Below are positions 10,101-17,852 of a stretch of 64,000 bases of DNA, piece by piece (within the stretch, counting starts at the first letter, position 1; each line of letters opens with the position of its first letter). Origin of the DNA: Sinorhizobium garamanticum (GTDB lineage Bacteria; Pseudomonadota; Alphaproteobacteria; Rhizobiales; Rhizobiaceae); assembly GCF_029892065.1 (NCBI RefSeq), contig NZ_CP120374.1, positions 1,798,001 to 1,862,000 of the forward strand, in the 5' to 3' direction. A model generated the notes under the pieces. That model was not told where the DNA came from, did not search any database, and worked only from the letters and a program-made list of their open reading frames with translations. The position numbers and the translations under genes were made by a program.

Positions 10101-10739
10101 CGACGGCATCCAGACGAAAGCATCGCGCAACGACAGATGGAAGAGCATCTGCTCGCGGTCTTTTGGCGTGACGATCACGATCTTGGTTGGCGCGCTGCCG
10201 ATCGAGGCCACCGCGCCTTCGCCCTGCTTCACCGTCACGCTGCCATAGGCGTTGCTGAGCTCGACGACACCTTCGAGAACGACCAGCGAGGTCTTGCCGT
10301 CGCCGCCGACGGTCAGCGTCCAGTCCGTCCCGCGGATGGCCGCTGTTGCGGCGGGCGTGTCGATCACCAGGCCTTCGCCGCCCCGCTCGGCGCGGGCCCA
10401 GATCGTGCCAGATTGCAATTCCAGGTTGGAATCTCCCGCGCCGATCTGTTTGACGCGCAAGGCGGTGTTGCGTCCGAGCCGGATCTGCGTGTGGTCTCTG
10501 AAGACTACGGCGAGCGCGCCCACCGCGTTGGTGCGCAAGACGTCGCCCGGGAGCAGGTCCTGGGCGAGGTCAACGACCCGCCAGTTGGAGACGTCGACAA
10601 AGCGCACCTCCTCGCCGGATTTGCGGGCGATAACGGAACCGGCTGCGGGCGCTTGGCGCGGAGTCGGCTCGGCAAACGTCGACCACGGCGCAAGCAGCAC
10701 CGTGGCGGCAACCACGACCCCCGATAACCGTCCCCTCAT
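7119..10739 (-). CDS. FecR-TPR-beta-barrel outer-membrane protein
   Basis: 1206-residue fusion. A signal peptide ends near FAEPTP (residue about 23). A FecR-type domain follows at about 30-200 (GDVLRTNAVGALAVVFRDHT; DTPAATAAIRGTDWTL). About ten TPR-like helical repeats span 220-640. The last 500 residues alternate polar and hydrophobic residues in barrel style and end in KGTVKVRF, with the terminal Phe expected for an outer-membrane barrel; parts resemble TonB-dependent receptor barrels (ending ELAGFNLLDEEFEVRDGLPG) but no plug domain is present. First gene of the operon with the CHASE2 cyclase. Function unknown; inferred to sense or bind something at the envelope and inform the cyclase. Confidence 0.85.
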   Translation of the reverse strand: MRGRLSGVVVAATVLLAPWSTFAEPTPRQAPAAGSVIARKSGEEVRFVDVSNWRVVDLAQDLLPGDVLRTNAVGALAVVFRDHTQIRLGRNTALRVKQIGAGDSNLELQSGTIWARAERGGEGLVIDTPAATAAIRGTDWTLTVGGDGKTSLVVLEGVVELSNAYGSVTVKQGEGAVASIGSAPTKIVIVTPKDREQMLFHLSLRDAFVWMPSTPLRVADMRRERARIESLPEGGRSAEDWLMLAEIYLPLDGREKAQAALSQARRRGLSPSQSARGDLIEGLIAGSENRYEDAARLFARAAPGLDAKRRSIASYGGYFARALANPERVEEPPHQATGSYGALAEAWTAGFRTDIRAAIETIKKAESRYPDDPMLPAARALFATLLYDREEMRSGIERALSIDPEDPTALEARSNYRFYVENDSEGARADLERALDVAPGYARIWNSLGLIQGSRGDNRAAESAFKKAIALDPGDPLYHANLAIQYLDEFRMEEAKREIDAALAADPSFDLTLIARGRYHLQNGDLDKAVNDLLAGSTANPSYSNAQLLLAAAHYEKGDRIPAAQALDNADRLDPNDPVVATARTAIAIDAYDADAAIRNAQEAMRRTRARGGDTAALGANQEQGSTLNDAFRLQGLDAWGQYYGDAVFDPFTGASYVDQAVRGSVNPLFNTFDFAANAITNSVNPTSFSALIQGLLIEPHMLASRERTVNLLHSPFFEVELGGGFIANENHTGWIGEAAVRGFTVSPFPISVLGTFQWEELKDTIDLDDGLKMERELRLIGGNGYVTATPSPDDRIVAFLNMAEADDSRDVFDIPDLSLFPFSARDSLDDDSSSSLISGVAWSHTFGYENVANAAFFFSDREIVNTSRAVLSDIPLPDLVHLRSEQNETSYIGALSHLYGDGDLTWRYGIEAGAVRSSNEIDLFGLLVPSTSTSSSSTQALMKAYVDGLYEITPDLKVEGALFARYIEDVNNDEIRLEPKVGVAWAPFEGHWLRAAIQREGYNFGTATLAPVGIVGLQPNQFLIGTEGYADTLALRWDAEWNDWLFTAVDYQHQEIRDGSIDLPFSIADFDFEKGRVDRVSLTANLALSHGFGLSATVARTESDDLSTGGELPFLPENSGQVALTWVSTANIKTTMAANYVGERVDGATTLDDFWTLDASLLWEPFDKRFEVELAGFNLLDEEFEVRDGLPGWGPTVKGTVKVRF

Positions 10740-10873
10740 TGCCGAGTCCCCACCCTCATTCTTGAGAATCCAGTGGATTTTTAGGAGAAAAAAGTCAAGT
10801 TCTCTGTGGTGCGACGGCTTTTTTTATCGCCACGGTGTATTAATAGGGAAACAGTGCGAGGGGGCTGGTTTAA

Positions 10874-11419
10874 ATGGGGATTAGCGAAAACGTATACAGC
10901 ATTGACCTTTCGGATGAAGTATTGCCGCTGCAGCTCGGGCCAAGCGCCTATTACGATCACATCCGGAAGATCAACGACGTCTTTTATGACCAAATAAAGA
11001 TGTCCGACCAGAAGGCGGCCTATATCTTTACCTTCATGTTTGCCTTCCTGATCAGTTCGGCTGAGGGAAGAAACGTGTTCACTTGGCAACGCTATCTAGG
11101 CGATGATCCATTGGCGATGATTTTGTCGGCATCGCTGGCGCTTGCTTCAATCTTTTCGATCATTTCGGCGATCTTCGTCGTTCTGCCGCGAAAGAGCGCG
11201 ACGTCGACAACACTCTTCTGGGGTGGCTGGCTGTCGCATCGCGAGACGTTTCGCACAGCGGCAGCAGGCGGCGAAACGGCCTATCTGTTTCAGCAATATA
11301 TCGAGAATGCCGATGCCCTCGCGTCGATCGCGTGTAGCAAATACCGCTTCGTCAATTTTGCTTTTCGAGGATTGATTGTAACGGTGCTTGCCTACGTGGC
11401 GATCCTGGCGACGGGCTGA
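10874..11419 (+). CDS. Membrane protein resembling the Pycsar TM effector domain (DUF5706-like)
   Basis: 181-residue protein. The soluble N-terminal part leads into YYDHIRKINDVFYDQIKMSD then QKAAYIFTFMFAFLI, a second membrane segment at about 80-105 (AMILSASLALASIFSIISAIF), a segment with EETAYLFQQ-like character (GGETAYLFQQYIENADALAS), and a last helix (FRGLIVTVLAYVAILATG). This order, a KxxxSDxKAA-type segment, two helices, a Y-x-x-x-x-aromatic motif and a KYRF-linked last helix, resembles the family named for the Pycsar anti-phage effector PycTM. It lies divergent, 134 bases from the cyclase operon. The family call is by eye; an unrelated small membrane protein remains possible. GAGGGGG precedes the start. 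Confidence 0.55.
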   Translation: MGISENVYSIDLSDEVLPLQLGPSAYYDHIRKINDVFYDQIKMSDQKAAYIFTFMFAFLISSAEGRNVFTWQRYLGDDPLAMILSASLALASIFSIISAIFVVLPRKSATSTTLFWGGWLSHRETFRTAAAGGETAYLFQQYIENADALASIACSKYRFVNFAFRGLIVTVLAYVAILATG

Positions 11420-11676
11420 CATCAGGCCCGATGGGCGGCGGCGAGCGCTTCTTAAGCTCATATCGCGTTGTGGAAAACGCGCTTGAGTCGATCGTGTCTT
11501 TTCGGTTGTTCGCGACGTGACTGCCGCCCAGAAGTGCGTTCCGGGTTCGGCTTGCCTTGGAAAAGCCCAATCGGCAACTAACGTTGCGCTCCCTACCGTC
11601 TGCCAACCCTTCCTGCGCTTTGTTTGCTGAACGATCGAGCGCCAGCCCCCGTTGCCGTCCGAAAAGGAGACCATGA

Positions 11677-12216
11677 ATGAAGAAGAGTTTTGCCGTGAAG
11701 GCGTCCGTCGCGGCGCTGGTTTTCGCGGGGACTGTTGCCGCCAATGCCGCCGACGTCCCAAGCTACCCGGCTCCGGCACCGGCGCCGGCGCTCGAGCCGG
11801 ATCTGCATGGGGGCGTGAAGATCGGCTATCTCGACTGCAACATCGGCGGCGGCGCCGGCTATGTTCTGGGTTCTGCCAAGGAAGTCGATTGCGTCTTCCG
11901 GTCCACCCTCGCAGGCGAGGCTTCGGATCACTATGCGGGCGAGATCAGGAAACTCGGTGTCGATGTCGGTTTCACCACCCGCAGCCGGCTGATCTGGGCC
12001 GTGCTGGCGCCGACCGCCGGCTATCATCGCGGATCGCTCGGCGGCATCTACCAGGGTGCGTCAGCCAAAGCGACCGTCGGCGCCGGCGTCGGTGCAAATG
12101 TGCTCATCGGCGGCACGGCCGGCTCGATCCATCTGCAGGCGATCAGCGTAACCGGTCAGCTCGGGCTCAATATCGCTGCTGCCGGCACGTCGATGACGCT
12201 CAACGCCGTCAACTAG
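11677..12216 (+). CDS. DUF992 family secreted protein
   Basis: 179 residues with a signal peptide (MKKSFAVKASVAALVFAGTV then AANAAD) and a Pro/Ala-rich linker. The body matches DUF992: HGGVKIGYLDCNIGGGAGYV near residue 45, CVFRS, then a Gly-rich second half (GVGANVLIGG) ending in a hydrophobic strand. DUF992 proteins are periplasmic or surface proteins of Rhizobiales without known function. GGAG lies 8 bases before the ATG. No operon partner is close on either side. Confidence 0.88.
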   Translation: MKKSFAVKASVAALVFAGTVAANAADVPSYPAPAPAPALEPDLHGGVKIGYLDCNIGGGAGYVLGSAKEVDCVFRSTLAGEASDHYAGEIRKLGVDVGFTTRSRLIWAVLAPTAGYHRGSLGGIYQGASAKATVGAGVGANVLIGGTAGSIHLQAISVTGQLGLNIAAAGTSMTLNAVN

Positions 12217-12258
12217 GCTTCATTGAACCGGTGAAATGATCTAACTCTCTGGAACTAC

Positions 12259-12302
12259 GCAATTCCTGGGGGAAACCGCTACGCACTTTCCCGGAATTGC
12301 TC
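12259..12302. repeat. Interrupted palindromic repeat (family 6)
   Basis: GCAATTCC... and ...GGAATTGC arms enclose CCGCTACGCACTTTC. A second copy lies at 37725-37771 downstream of glgA. Confidence 0.6.
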
Positions 12303-12379
12303 CAAACCTTGTTGTTGCCGGTATCGTCCGGCAGCGACGAACGTATAGAAGTGTCGTATCGGTTTGCAGGGGGAATTGC

Positions 12380-12976
12380 GTGGGGGCAGCCGTTCGTTCT
12401 TGTCTGTTGGCGGCTTGCGTCGTGGCATTGCCTGCCGTTGCGCACGCCGAATGGCAGGCAGTTGAGAAGGTGCGATCCTACGCCATTTCGGGAGAAACCG
12501 GTGCCGAGCTCTATGCATCGATCGGCGAGCGGGGGCCGAAGCTGGGCCCGGTTCGCGCGATCGCGCATACGGATTTCAAGCTGACCTGGACCCGGAAATA
12601 CGAGCCGCAGGGTGATGCCTGCGTTCTCTCGACGGCGCGTCCAAAGCTTACGATCACCTATATGCTGCCCAAGCCGGCAAAAGCATTGCCGGCGGGTGTG
12701 CGCGAGAATTGGGAGACGTTCATCGCCGGCGTTCACAAGCATGAACGCGTGCATGGCGATTTCATCAAGGACATGGTGCGCCAGATCGAAAGCACGTCCG
12801 TGGGTCTGACGGTACCCGATGATCCGGCCTGCCGCAAAATCAGGACCGAACTGACCAAGCGCCTCGGCGCGCTTTCGCTCGCGCAGCGGCAGCGCAGCCG
12901 GGATTACGACCGGGTCGAGATGAGCGACGGCGGCAATGTTCACCAGCTTATCCTGAAGCTGGTGAACGGGCATTAA
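12380..12976 (+). CDS. DUF922 predicted secreted Zn-dependent protease
   Basis: 198-residue protein starting at GTG 12380 with AGGGGGA upstream. A signal peptide (CLLAACVVALPAVAHA) precedes the mature part. The segment HKHERVHGDFIKDMV near residue 125 gives the H-x-x-x-H metal-binding pattern of DUF922, and paired cysteines (CVLSTARP and CRKIRTEL) are placed as in the family. Predicted to act in the periplasm; substrate unknown. It is followed at once by a repeat whose first base is the last base of its stop codon. Confidence 0.8.
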   Translation: MGAAVRSCLLAACVVALPAVAHAEWQAVEKVRSYAISGETGAELYASIGERGPKLGPVRAIAHTDFKLTWTRKYEPQGDACVLSTARPKLTITYMLPKPAKALPAGVRENWETFIAGVHKHERVHGDFIKDMVRQIESTSVGLTVPDDPACRKIRTELTKRLGALSLAQRQRSRDYDRVEMSDGGNVHQLILKLVNGH

Positions 12977-13024
12977 TGCATGTCGCCCAAAAGTGTGCAG
13001 CGGTTTTGGGACAACGACATGCAT
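12976..13024. repeat. 49-bp intergenic repeat (family 3), copy 1
   Basis: ATGCATGTCG at one end and CGACATGCAT at the other enclose AAAAGTGTGCAGCGGTTTTG. The same unit, in the opposite orientation, lies at 19746-19794. Confidence 0.85.
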
Positions 13025-13038
13025 AAAAACAAGGACCT

Positions 13039-13078
13039 AAAGCGCGTCGCATGAGTCCGATTGAATGCGACGCGCTTT
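13039..13078. terminator. Perfect 14-bp hairpin between convergent genes
   Basis: AAAGCGCGTCGCAT pairs perfectly with ATGCGACGCGCTTT around a 12-base loop. It lies between the convergent DUF922 and acyltransferase genes, so it could end transcription from both sides; its sequence is also that of a common rhizobial intergenic repeat. Confidence 0.5.
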
Positions 13079-13088
13079 GGATCACAAC

Positions 13089-13703
13089 TCAACCGTACCG
13101 GACGAGGAATTCCTCGGCGGTCAGATGACGGAAATCGTCGAGCGCGCGCCGCAGCTTGGCATGCTCCCAATCCCACCAGGCGAGCCGATCCATGCCCCTG
13201 CCGATCTCGGCCGTAAACCGCTCGCGGATGAGCTTTGCCGGAACGCCGCCGACGATCGTATAGGGGGCGACGTCCCTGGAGACCACGGCGCCAGCGCCGA
13301 TTACCGCGCCGTTGCCGACGGTAACGCCTGGCAGGATCGTCGCGCCGTGACCGATCCAGACATCATGGCCGATCGTTACCCGGTTCTGGCGCCGCCAGGC
13401 AAAGAGATCGTGATCGAGGTCGGCATCGTCCCAATAGTTCGGCGCACGATAGGTGAAATGGTGCAGCGTCGCGCGCCAGGTCGGATGGTTGGTGGCATTG
13501 ATGCGCACCGATGCGGCGATGTTGACGAACTTGCCGATCGTCGCGCACCAGATCGAGCCATCCTGCATGACGTAGGAGTAGTCGCCGAACTCCACCTCGT
13601 CGAGACGCGAGCGCTCCTGAACTTCGGTGTAGCGGCCGAGCGTCGAATTCACCACGCGGGCGGTTGGGTGAATGAAAGGTTCGATCCCGAGTTTCTGGCT
13701 CAT
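13089..13703 (-). CDS. Hexapeptide-repeat acyltransferase of the phosphonate cluster
   Basis: 204 residues with left-handed beta-helix repeats ([20 protein letters not shown] then [11 protein letters not shown]) and the active-site region of xenobiotic acetyltransferases ([12 protein letters not shown]). It belongs to the hexapeptide transferases found specifically in phn operons. Its start overlaps the phnL stop by four bases (ATGA), so it is the last gene of the operon. It probably acylates an aminoalkyl-phosphonate or a pathway intermediate, though no substrate can be read from the sequence. Confidence 0.85.
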   Translation of the reverse strand: MSQKLGIEPFIHPTARVVNSTLGRYTEVQERSRLDEVEFGDYSYVMQDGSIWCATIGKFVNIAASVRINATNHPTWRATLHHFTYRAPNYWDDADLDHDLFAWRRQNRVTIGHDVWIGHGATILPGVTVGNGAVIGAGAVVSRDVAPYTIVGGVPAKLIRERFTAEIGRGMDRLAWWDWEHAKLRRALDDFRHLTAEEFLVRYG

Positions 13704-14407
13704 GCCGCCTGCTTCCTTGGCGAGAATTCGGATACGTCGATGATGCGGTCGGCGACCGCGTCACGCACTTCCTCGTCGTGGAAAATGCCGACCAGAGCTG
13801 CACCTTCCGCCTTCTTCGCAGCAATCATCTCGACGACCACGGCGCGGTTCTTCGCATCGAGCGAGGCGGTCGGTTCATCGAGCAGCAGGATCTTGTGGTC
13901 GGTGATGAAGCCGCGGGCGATGTTGACCCGCTGCTGCTCGCCGCCGGAGAAGGTGGCCGGCGGTAAGGTCCAGAGTTCCTTCGGCAGGTTGAGTTTCGCG
14001 AGCAAATCCGCCGCCCGTTCCCGTGCCTCTTCGACTGAGACACCGCGCGCCTGCAACGGTTCCGCGATGATGTCGAGCGCGGAGACCCGCGGCACGACCC
14101 GCAGGAACTGGCTGACATAGCCGAGCGTCGTGCGCCGCACCTCGAGCACCATGCGCGGCTCTGCCGTCGCAAGATTTACCAATCGGCCGTCATGCTCCAT
14201 CAGGATCTGGCCTTCGTCGACGCCGTAATTACCGTAAAGCATCTTGAGGATCGAGCTCTTGCCGACGCCCGAGGGGCCGCCGAGCACGACGCATTCGCCG
14301 GCCTTCACCGAGAAGGAGACATTGGCGACCACCGACAGGCGCACGCCGTCGCGCAAGTGCATGGTGAAGCTTTTGGCGACTTCTGAAACAACGAGTGGAG
14401 TAGCCAT
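13700..14407 (-). CDS. phnL: C-P lyase system ABC-type ATP-binding protein PhnL
   Basis: 235 residues with Walker A ([12 protein letters not shown] near 40), signature [14 protein letters not shown] near 150 and Walker B ([13 protein letters not shown] near 170). PhnL accompanies the C-P lyase core complex rather than a membrane transporter; no permease gene is present here. It lies downstream of phnK with a 65-base gap that contains a hairpin repeat, and overlaps the acyltransferase gene. Confidence 0.93.
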   Translation of the reverse strand: MATPLVVSEVAKSFTMHLRDGVRLSVVANVSFSVKAGECVVLGGPSGVGKSSILKMLYGNYGVDEGQILMEHDGRLVNLATAEPRMVLEVRRTTLGYVSQFLRVVPRVSALDIIAEPLQARGVSVEEARERAADLLAKLNLPKELWTLPPATFSGGEQQRVNIARGFITDHKILLLDEPTASLDAKNRAVVVEMIAAKKAEGAALVGIFHDEEVRDAVADRIIDVSEFSPRKQAA

Positions 14408-14424
14408 GACTTTTACTTTCCTTT

Positions 14425-14472
14425 GCGCATGATCTTGTCCGAAGACCGAGTTTCACTTTTCGGGATCATGCG
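14425..14472. repeat. Palindromic repeat inside the phn operon (family 5)
   Basis: CGCATGATC and GATCATGCG form the ends, enclosing TTGTCCGAAGACC and TTTCACTTTTCGG. It fills the phnK-phnL gap and abuts the phnK stop. Similar elements are frequent between rhizobial genes. In the transcript it could act as a 3' stabiliser for phnK or an attenuator. Confidence 0.7.
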
Positions 14473-15249
14473 TCAGACCTGCAAAATCGAGGAAACGAGA
14501 AGCTGGGTGTAGGGCTCGCGCGGGTCGTCGAGCACCCGGTCAGTCAATCCCTGCTCGATGACGGCGCCGTCCTTCATCACCATCATCCGGTGCGAAAGGA
14601 GCCGCGCCACGGCGAGGTCATGGGTAACGATGATCGCCGCAAGCCCGAGGTCGTGGACGAGACCACGCACGAGGTCGAGCAGGCGGGCCTGCACCGAGAC
14701 GTCGAGGCCGCCGGTCGGCTCGTCCATGAAGACGAGGCGAGGGGAGGTCACGAGGTTGCGGGCGATCTGCAGCCGCTGGCGCATGCCGCCGGAAAAGGCG
14801 CGCGGCTGGTCGTCGATCCGGTCCTCGTCGATCTCGACGCGGGTGAGCCAGTCGCAGGCGGCGGCGCGGATATTGCCGTAGTGCCGGTCGCCGATAGCCA
14901 TCAGCCGCTCGCCGACATTGGCGCCGGCCGACACCGTCATCCTGAGGCCATCGGCCGGGTTCTGGTGAACGAAGCCCCAGTCGGTGCGCATCAGGAAGCG
15001 CCGCTCGGCTTCGCCCATGCGGGCGAGATCGCGGTACTGCCCGTCGCGCATATGATATTCGACGATGCCCGAGGTCGGCATCAGCCGGGTCGAGAGGCAC
15101 GACAGGAGCGTCGTTTTTCCGGAACCGGATTCGCCAACAATCGCCAGCACTTCACCCGGATAGAGCTCAAAGGAGACGTTGCGGCACCCGATGCGGCTGC
15201 CGTAGAACTTCGAGACGTCGTTGACTTTTAGAAGCGGAACGGCGCTCAT
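14473..15249 (-). CDS. phnK: C-P lyase system ABC-type ATP-binding protein PhnK
   Basis: 258 residues. Walker A GESGSGKTTLL near 37, signature FSGGMRQRLQIARNL, Walker B RLVFMDEPTGGLD. PhnK binds the PhnJ face of the PhnGHIJ core. I start it at ATG 15249 (MSAVPLLKVND), which overlaps the phnJ stop as ATGA; the open frame extends 26 codons further but that part is antisense to nothing conserved and lies within phnJ. Confidence 0.93.
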   Translation of the reverse strand: MSAVPLLKVNDVSKFYGSRIGCRNVSFELYPGEVLAIVGESGSGKTTLLSCLSTRLMPTSGIVEYHMRDGQYRDLARMGEAERRFLMRTDWGFVHQNPADGLRMTVSAGANVGERLMAIGDRHYGNIRAAACDWLTRVEIDEDRIDDQPRAFSGGMRQRLQIARNLVTSPRLVFMDEPTGGLDVSVQARLLDLVRGLVHDLGLAAIIVTHDLAVARLLSHRMMVMKDGAVIEQGLTDRVLDDPREPYTQLLVSSILQV

Positions 15250-16139
15250 TCTGCGGCCTCCTGGCTTTCTGGCGTTGGGCGGGCCAGCATGTGCCCGGCA
15301 TGGCCGTGCGCGCGCCGGTCTTCGCAATGGTCGGTATCGGAGCAGACGAACATGCGCCCGCCCTTGTCGTCGAGCACCACTTCGTCGAGATAGACGTTCT
15401 CGGCGCCGCAGAGCGCGCAGGGCTTGTCGAATTTCTGGATCTCGAAGGGGTGATCCTCGAAATCGAGGCTGACCACTTCGGTATAGGGCGGCACCGCATA
15501 GATGCGCTTCTCACGGCCGGCGCCGAAGAGCTGGAGCGCTCCCGACATATGCATCTTCGGATTGTCGAATTTCGGCGTCGGCGACGGGTCCATGACGTAA
15601 CGGCCCTCGACCTTGACCGGATAGGCATAGGTCGTGGCGATATGGCCGTTGCGGGCGATATCCTCGTAGAGCTTCACATGCATGAGGCCATATTCCTCAA
15701 GCGCATGCATCTTGCGCGTCTCGGTCTCGCGCGGCTCGAGGAAGCGCAAGGGCTCGGGGATCGGCACCTGATAGACGAGCGTCTGGCCTTCCTTCAGGGT
15801 CTCCTCCGGAATGCGGTGGCGGGTCTGGATGATGGTCGCTTCCTTCGTCGTCGTGGTGACGGCGACGTTGGCGACTTTCTGGAAGAAGGCGCGGATCGAA
15901 ACGGCATTGGTCGTATCGTCGGCGCCCTGGTCGATGACCTTCAAAACGTCGTCGGGGCCAAGGATCGAGGCGGTCACCTGCACGCCGCCGGTGCCCCAGC
16001 CATAGGGCATCGGCATTTCGCGCGAGGCGAAAGGCACCTGGTAGCCGGGAATGGCGATGGCTTTCAGGATCGCCCGGCGGATCATCCGCTTCGTCTGTTC
16101 ATCGAGATAGGCGAAATTGTAGGTGGCAAGGTCGTTCAT
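15246..16139 (-). CDS. phnJ: Carbon-phosphorus lyase catalytic subunit, radical SAM
   Basis: 297 residues. The unusual radical-SAM cluster motif C-x2-C-x21-C is present as C241, C244 and C266 (CALCGAENV ... MFVCSD). PhnJ cleaves the C-P bond of ribosyl-phosphonates to free the alkane and a cyclic ribose phosphate. Strong family blocks include NFAYLDEQTKRMIRRAILKA at the N-terminus and PYGWGTGGVQVTASILGPDD. It sits between phnI (13 bases upstream) and phnK (overlap). Confidence 0.97.
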   Translation of the reverse strand: MNDLATYNFAYLDEQTKRMIRRAILKAIAIPGYQVPFASREMPMPYGWGTGGVQVTASILGPDDVLKVIDQGADDTTNAVSIRAFFQKVANVAVTTTTKEATIIQTRHRIPEETLKEGQTLVYQVPIPEPLRFLEPRETETRKMHALEEYGLMHVKLYEDIARNGHIATTYAYPVKVEGRYVMDPSPTPKFDNPKMHMSGALQLFGAGREKRIYAVPPYTEVVSLDFEDHPFEIQKFDKPCALCGAENVYLDEVVLDDKGGRMFVCSDTDHCEDRRAHGHAGHMLARPTPESQEAAE

Positions 16140-16152
16140 TCGGCGGCCTCCT

Positions 16153-17241
16153 TCATGCCGTCCTCGCCCCTGTGCGGGCGGCCTCGTATTCCCGGCGCAT
16201 GCGCCGCACGAGGTCGAGCTCCGCCTGGAAGTCGACGTAGTGCGGCAGCTTCAGATGTTCGACGAAGCCGGTCGCCTGGACGTTATCGGCGTGCGAGATG
16301 ACGAATTCCTGATCCTGGGCGGGGGCGACGATGTCCTTGCTGAACTCGTCGGTGCGAAGCGCCCGATCGACGAGCGACATCGACATGGCCTTGCGCTCGC
16401 TCTGTCCGAAGACGAGGCCATAGCCGCGCGTGAACTGCGGCGGTTGCTTGGCCGAGCCCTTGAACTGGTTGACCATCTGGCATTCGGTGACGCGGATCAC
16501 ACCGAGCGAAACGGCAAAGCCAAGCTCCGGCAGGTCAAGCTCGACCTCGACCTCGCCGATCCGGACCTCGCCGACGAAGGGGTGGGTGCGGCCGTAGCCG
16601 CGCTGGGTGGAATAGGCGAGCGCCAGCAGAAAGCCTTCGTCGCCGCGGGCGAGTGCCTGCAGGCGAAGGTCCCGCGCCATCGGGAATTCCATCGGCTCCC
16701 GCGTGAGATCGCCCATCACGTGGCCTTCCGGCATCTGGCCGTCGCCCTCGATGAGGCCTTCGCCATCGAGAATGTCGGAAACACGCATGACATGCTCGCC
16801 TGGCTCCTTGACCGCCGGCTCAGCGACCATCTCGTCCGCGATCAGCGAAGGGTCGAGTAGACGGTGGGTGTAGTCGAAGGTTGGACCAAGGAGCTGGCCG
16901 CCCGGCAAGTCCTTGTAGGTTGCCGAGACACGGCGCTCGACCTTCATGTTCGCCGTGTCGATCGGCTCGGAATAGCCGAAGCGCGGCAGTGTCGTGCGGT
17001 AGGCCCGCAGGATGAAGATCGCCTCGATCATGTCGCCGCGCGCCTGGCGCACGGCGAGCGCTGCAAGCGAGCGGTCATAAAGCGAGGCCTCGGCCATCAC
17101 GCGATCGACGGCGAGCCCGAGCTGCTCGACGACCTGCTCGATGGAGATCGAGGGCAGCGAACGGTCGCCGCGGCGGCGGTCGGCCAGCAGGCTGTGGGCA
17201 TTGGCAATGGCGGCTTCCCCGCCCTTGACGGCTACGTACAT
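16153..17241 (-). CDS. phnI: C-P lyase core subunit PhnI
   Basis: 362 residues, the usual length. The start MYVAVKGGEAAIANAHSLLA and the block YAFVFGQSE-like RGYGLVFGQSERKAMSMSLV near 275, then HADNVQATGFVEHLKLPHYV near 325, are diagnostic. PhnI with PhnGHL transfers the phosphonate to the ribose of ATP, displacing adenine. Two bases separate it from the phnH stop. Confidence 0.97.
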   Translation of the reverse strand: MYVAVKGGEAAIANAHSLLADRRRGDRSLPSISIEQVVEQLGLAVDRVMAEASLYDRSLAALAVRQARGDMIEAIFILRAYRTTLPRFGYSEPIDTANMKVERRVSATYKDLPGGQLLGPTFDYTHRLLDPSLIADEMVAEPAVKEPGEHVMRVSDILDGEGLIEGDGQMPEGHVMGDLTREPMEFPMARDLRLQALARGDEGFLLALAYSTQRGYGRTHPFVGEVRIGEVEVELDLPELGFAVSLGVIRVTECQMVNQFKGSAKQPPQFTRGYGLVFGQSERKAMSMSLVDRALRTDEFSKDIVAPAQDQEFVISHADNVQATGFVEHLKLPHYVDFQAELDLVRRMRREYEAARTGARTA

Positions 17242-17243
17242 GA

Positions 17244-17852
17244 TTATGCCTCCCTGGCGGAGAGTTTGGTCGTGCGCGGCAGGCAGAGCACCGCGTCGCC
17301 CGCCGTCAGGATCAGGTCGATGCCGCGCGGGAAGATCGCCCTGTTGTCAGTCCAGAAATCGAGGAAGAGATCAGGAAGGCCTTGGGGCGCGACGATCGTT
17401 TCGTCCTTAATTCCCGGGCCTTTCGCGGTAAGCGGCGAGCCTCCGGTCAGCGCCTCGACCTCGATCACCAGCGTCGTCGAGCGGTCGGGATATTCCTGCG
17501 TGCCGAGCGCAAACTGGTCGAAACTCGGCACGGCGCCGCCTTTCTCGATGAATGCGAAGCGGGCGTCATCCTTCGTTTCGGTCAGCGGCGCACCGGTGTG
17601 GAAGGCGATCCATCGCGGCACGGCGGACTTGATGAGCGCAGGGGAAAGCCAGACGGGGGTATCGTGGTCGCAGAGCGTCAGCGCGACGGCGCCGCTTGCC
17701 TTGCCGAGGGGCGAGGGCGGCGAGGCTACCGCCGCGAGGCTGGTCACCGTGCCTGGACGAGCGAAGCTATCCATCAGAGCGCGAAACACGGATTGCGCCT
17801 GGAATACCGGATCGACGAAAGCGCCGGCGTAGATTTGCGATTGTGCGGCCAT
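17244..17852 (-). CDS. phnH: C-P lyase core subunit PhnH
   Basis: 202 residues with the family landmarks FRALMDSFARPGTV at the N-terminus, LTLCDHDTPVWLSP near 80 and RGIDLILTAGD near the end. PhnH is a structural subunit of the PhnGHIJ core. Its start overlaps the phnG stop as ATGA. Confidence 0.95.
   Translation of the reverse strand: MAAQSQIYAGAFVDPVFQAQSVFRALMDSFARPGTVTSLAAVASPPSPLGKASGAVALTLCDHDTPVWLSPALIKSAVPRWIAFHTGAPLTETKDDARFAFIEKGGAVPSFDQFALGTQEYPDRSTTLVIEVEALTGGSPLTAKGPGIKDETIVAPQGLPDLFLDFWTDNRAIFPRGIDLILTAGDAVLCLPRTTKLSAREA

Noticed and set aside
5131..11419. Calling the locus a canonical Pycsar system
   Set aside because: The cyclase has a CHASE2 sensor and purine-type residues, and the effector match is by eye only; reported as an inference instead.
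16123..16860. Plus-strand frame antisense to phnI
   Set aside because: No family content; phnI on the other strand carries clear signatures.
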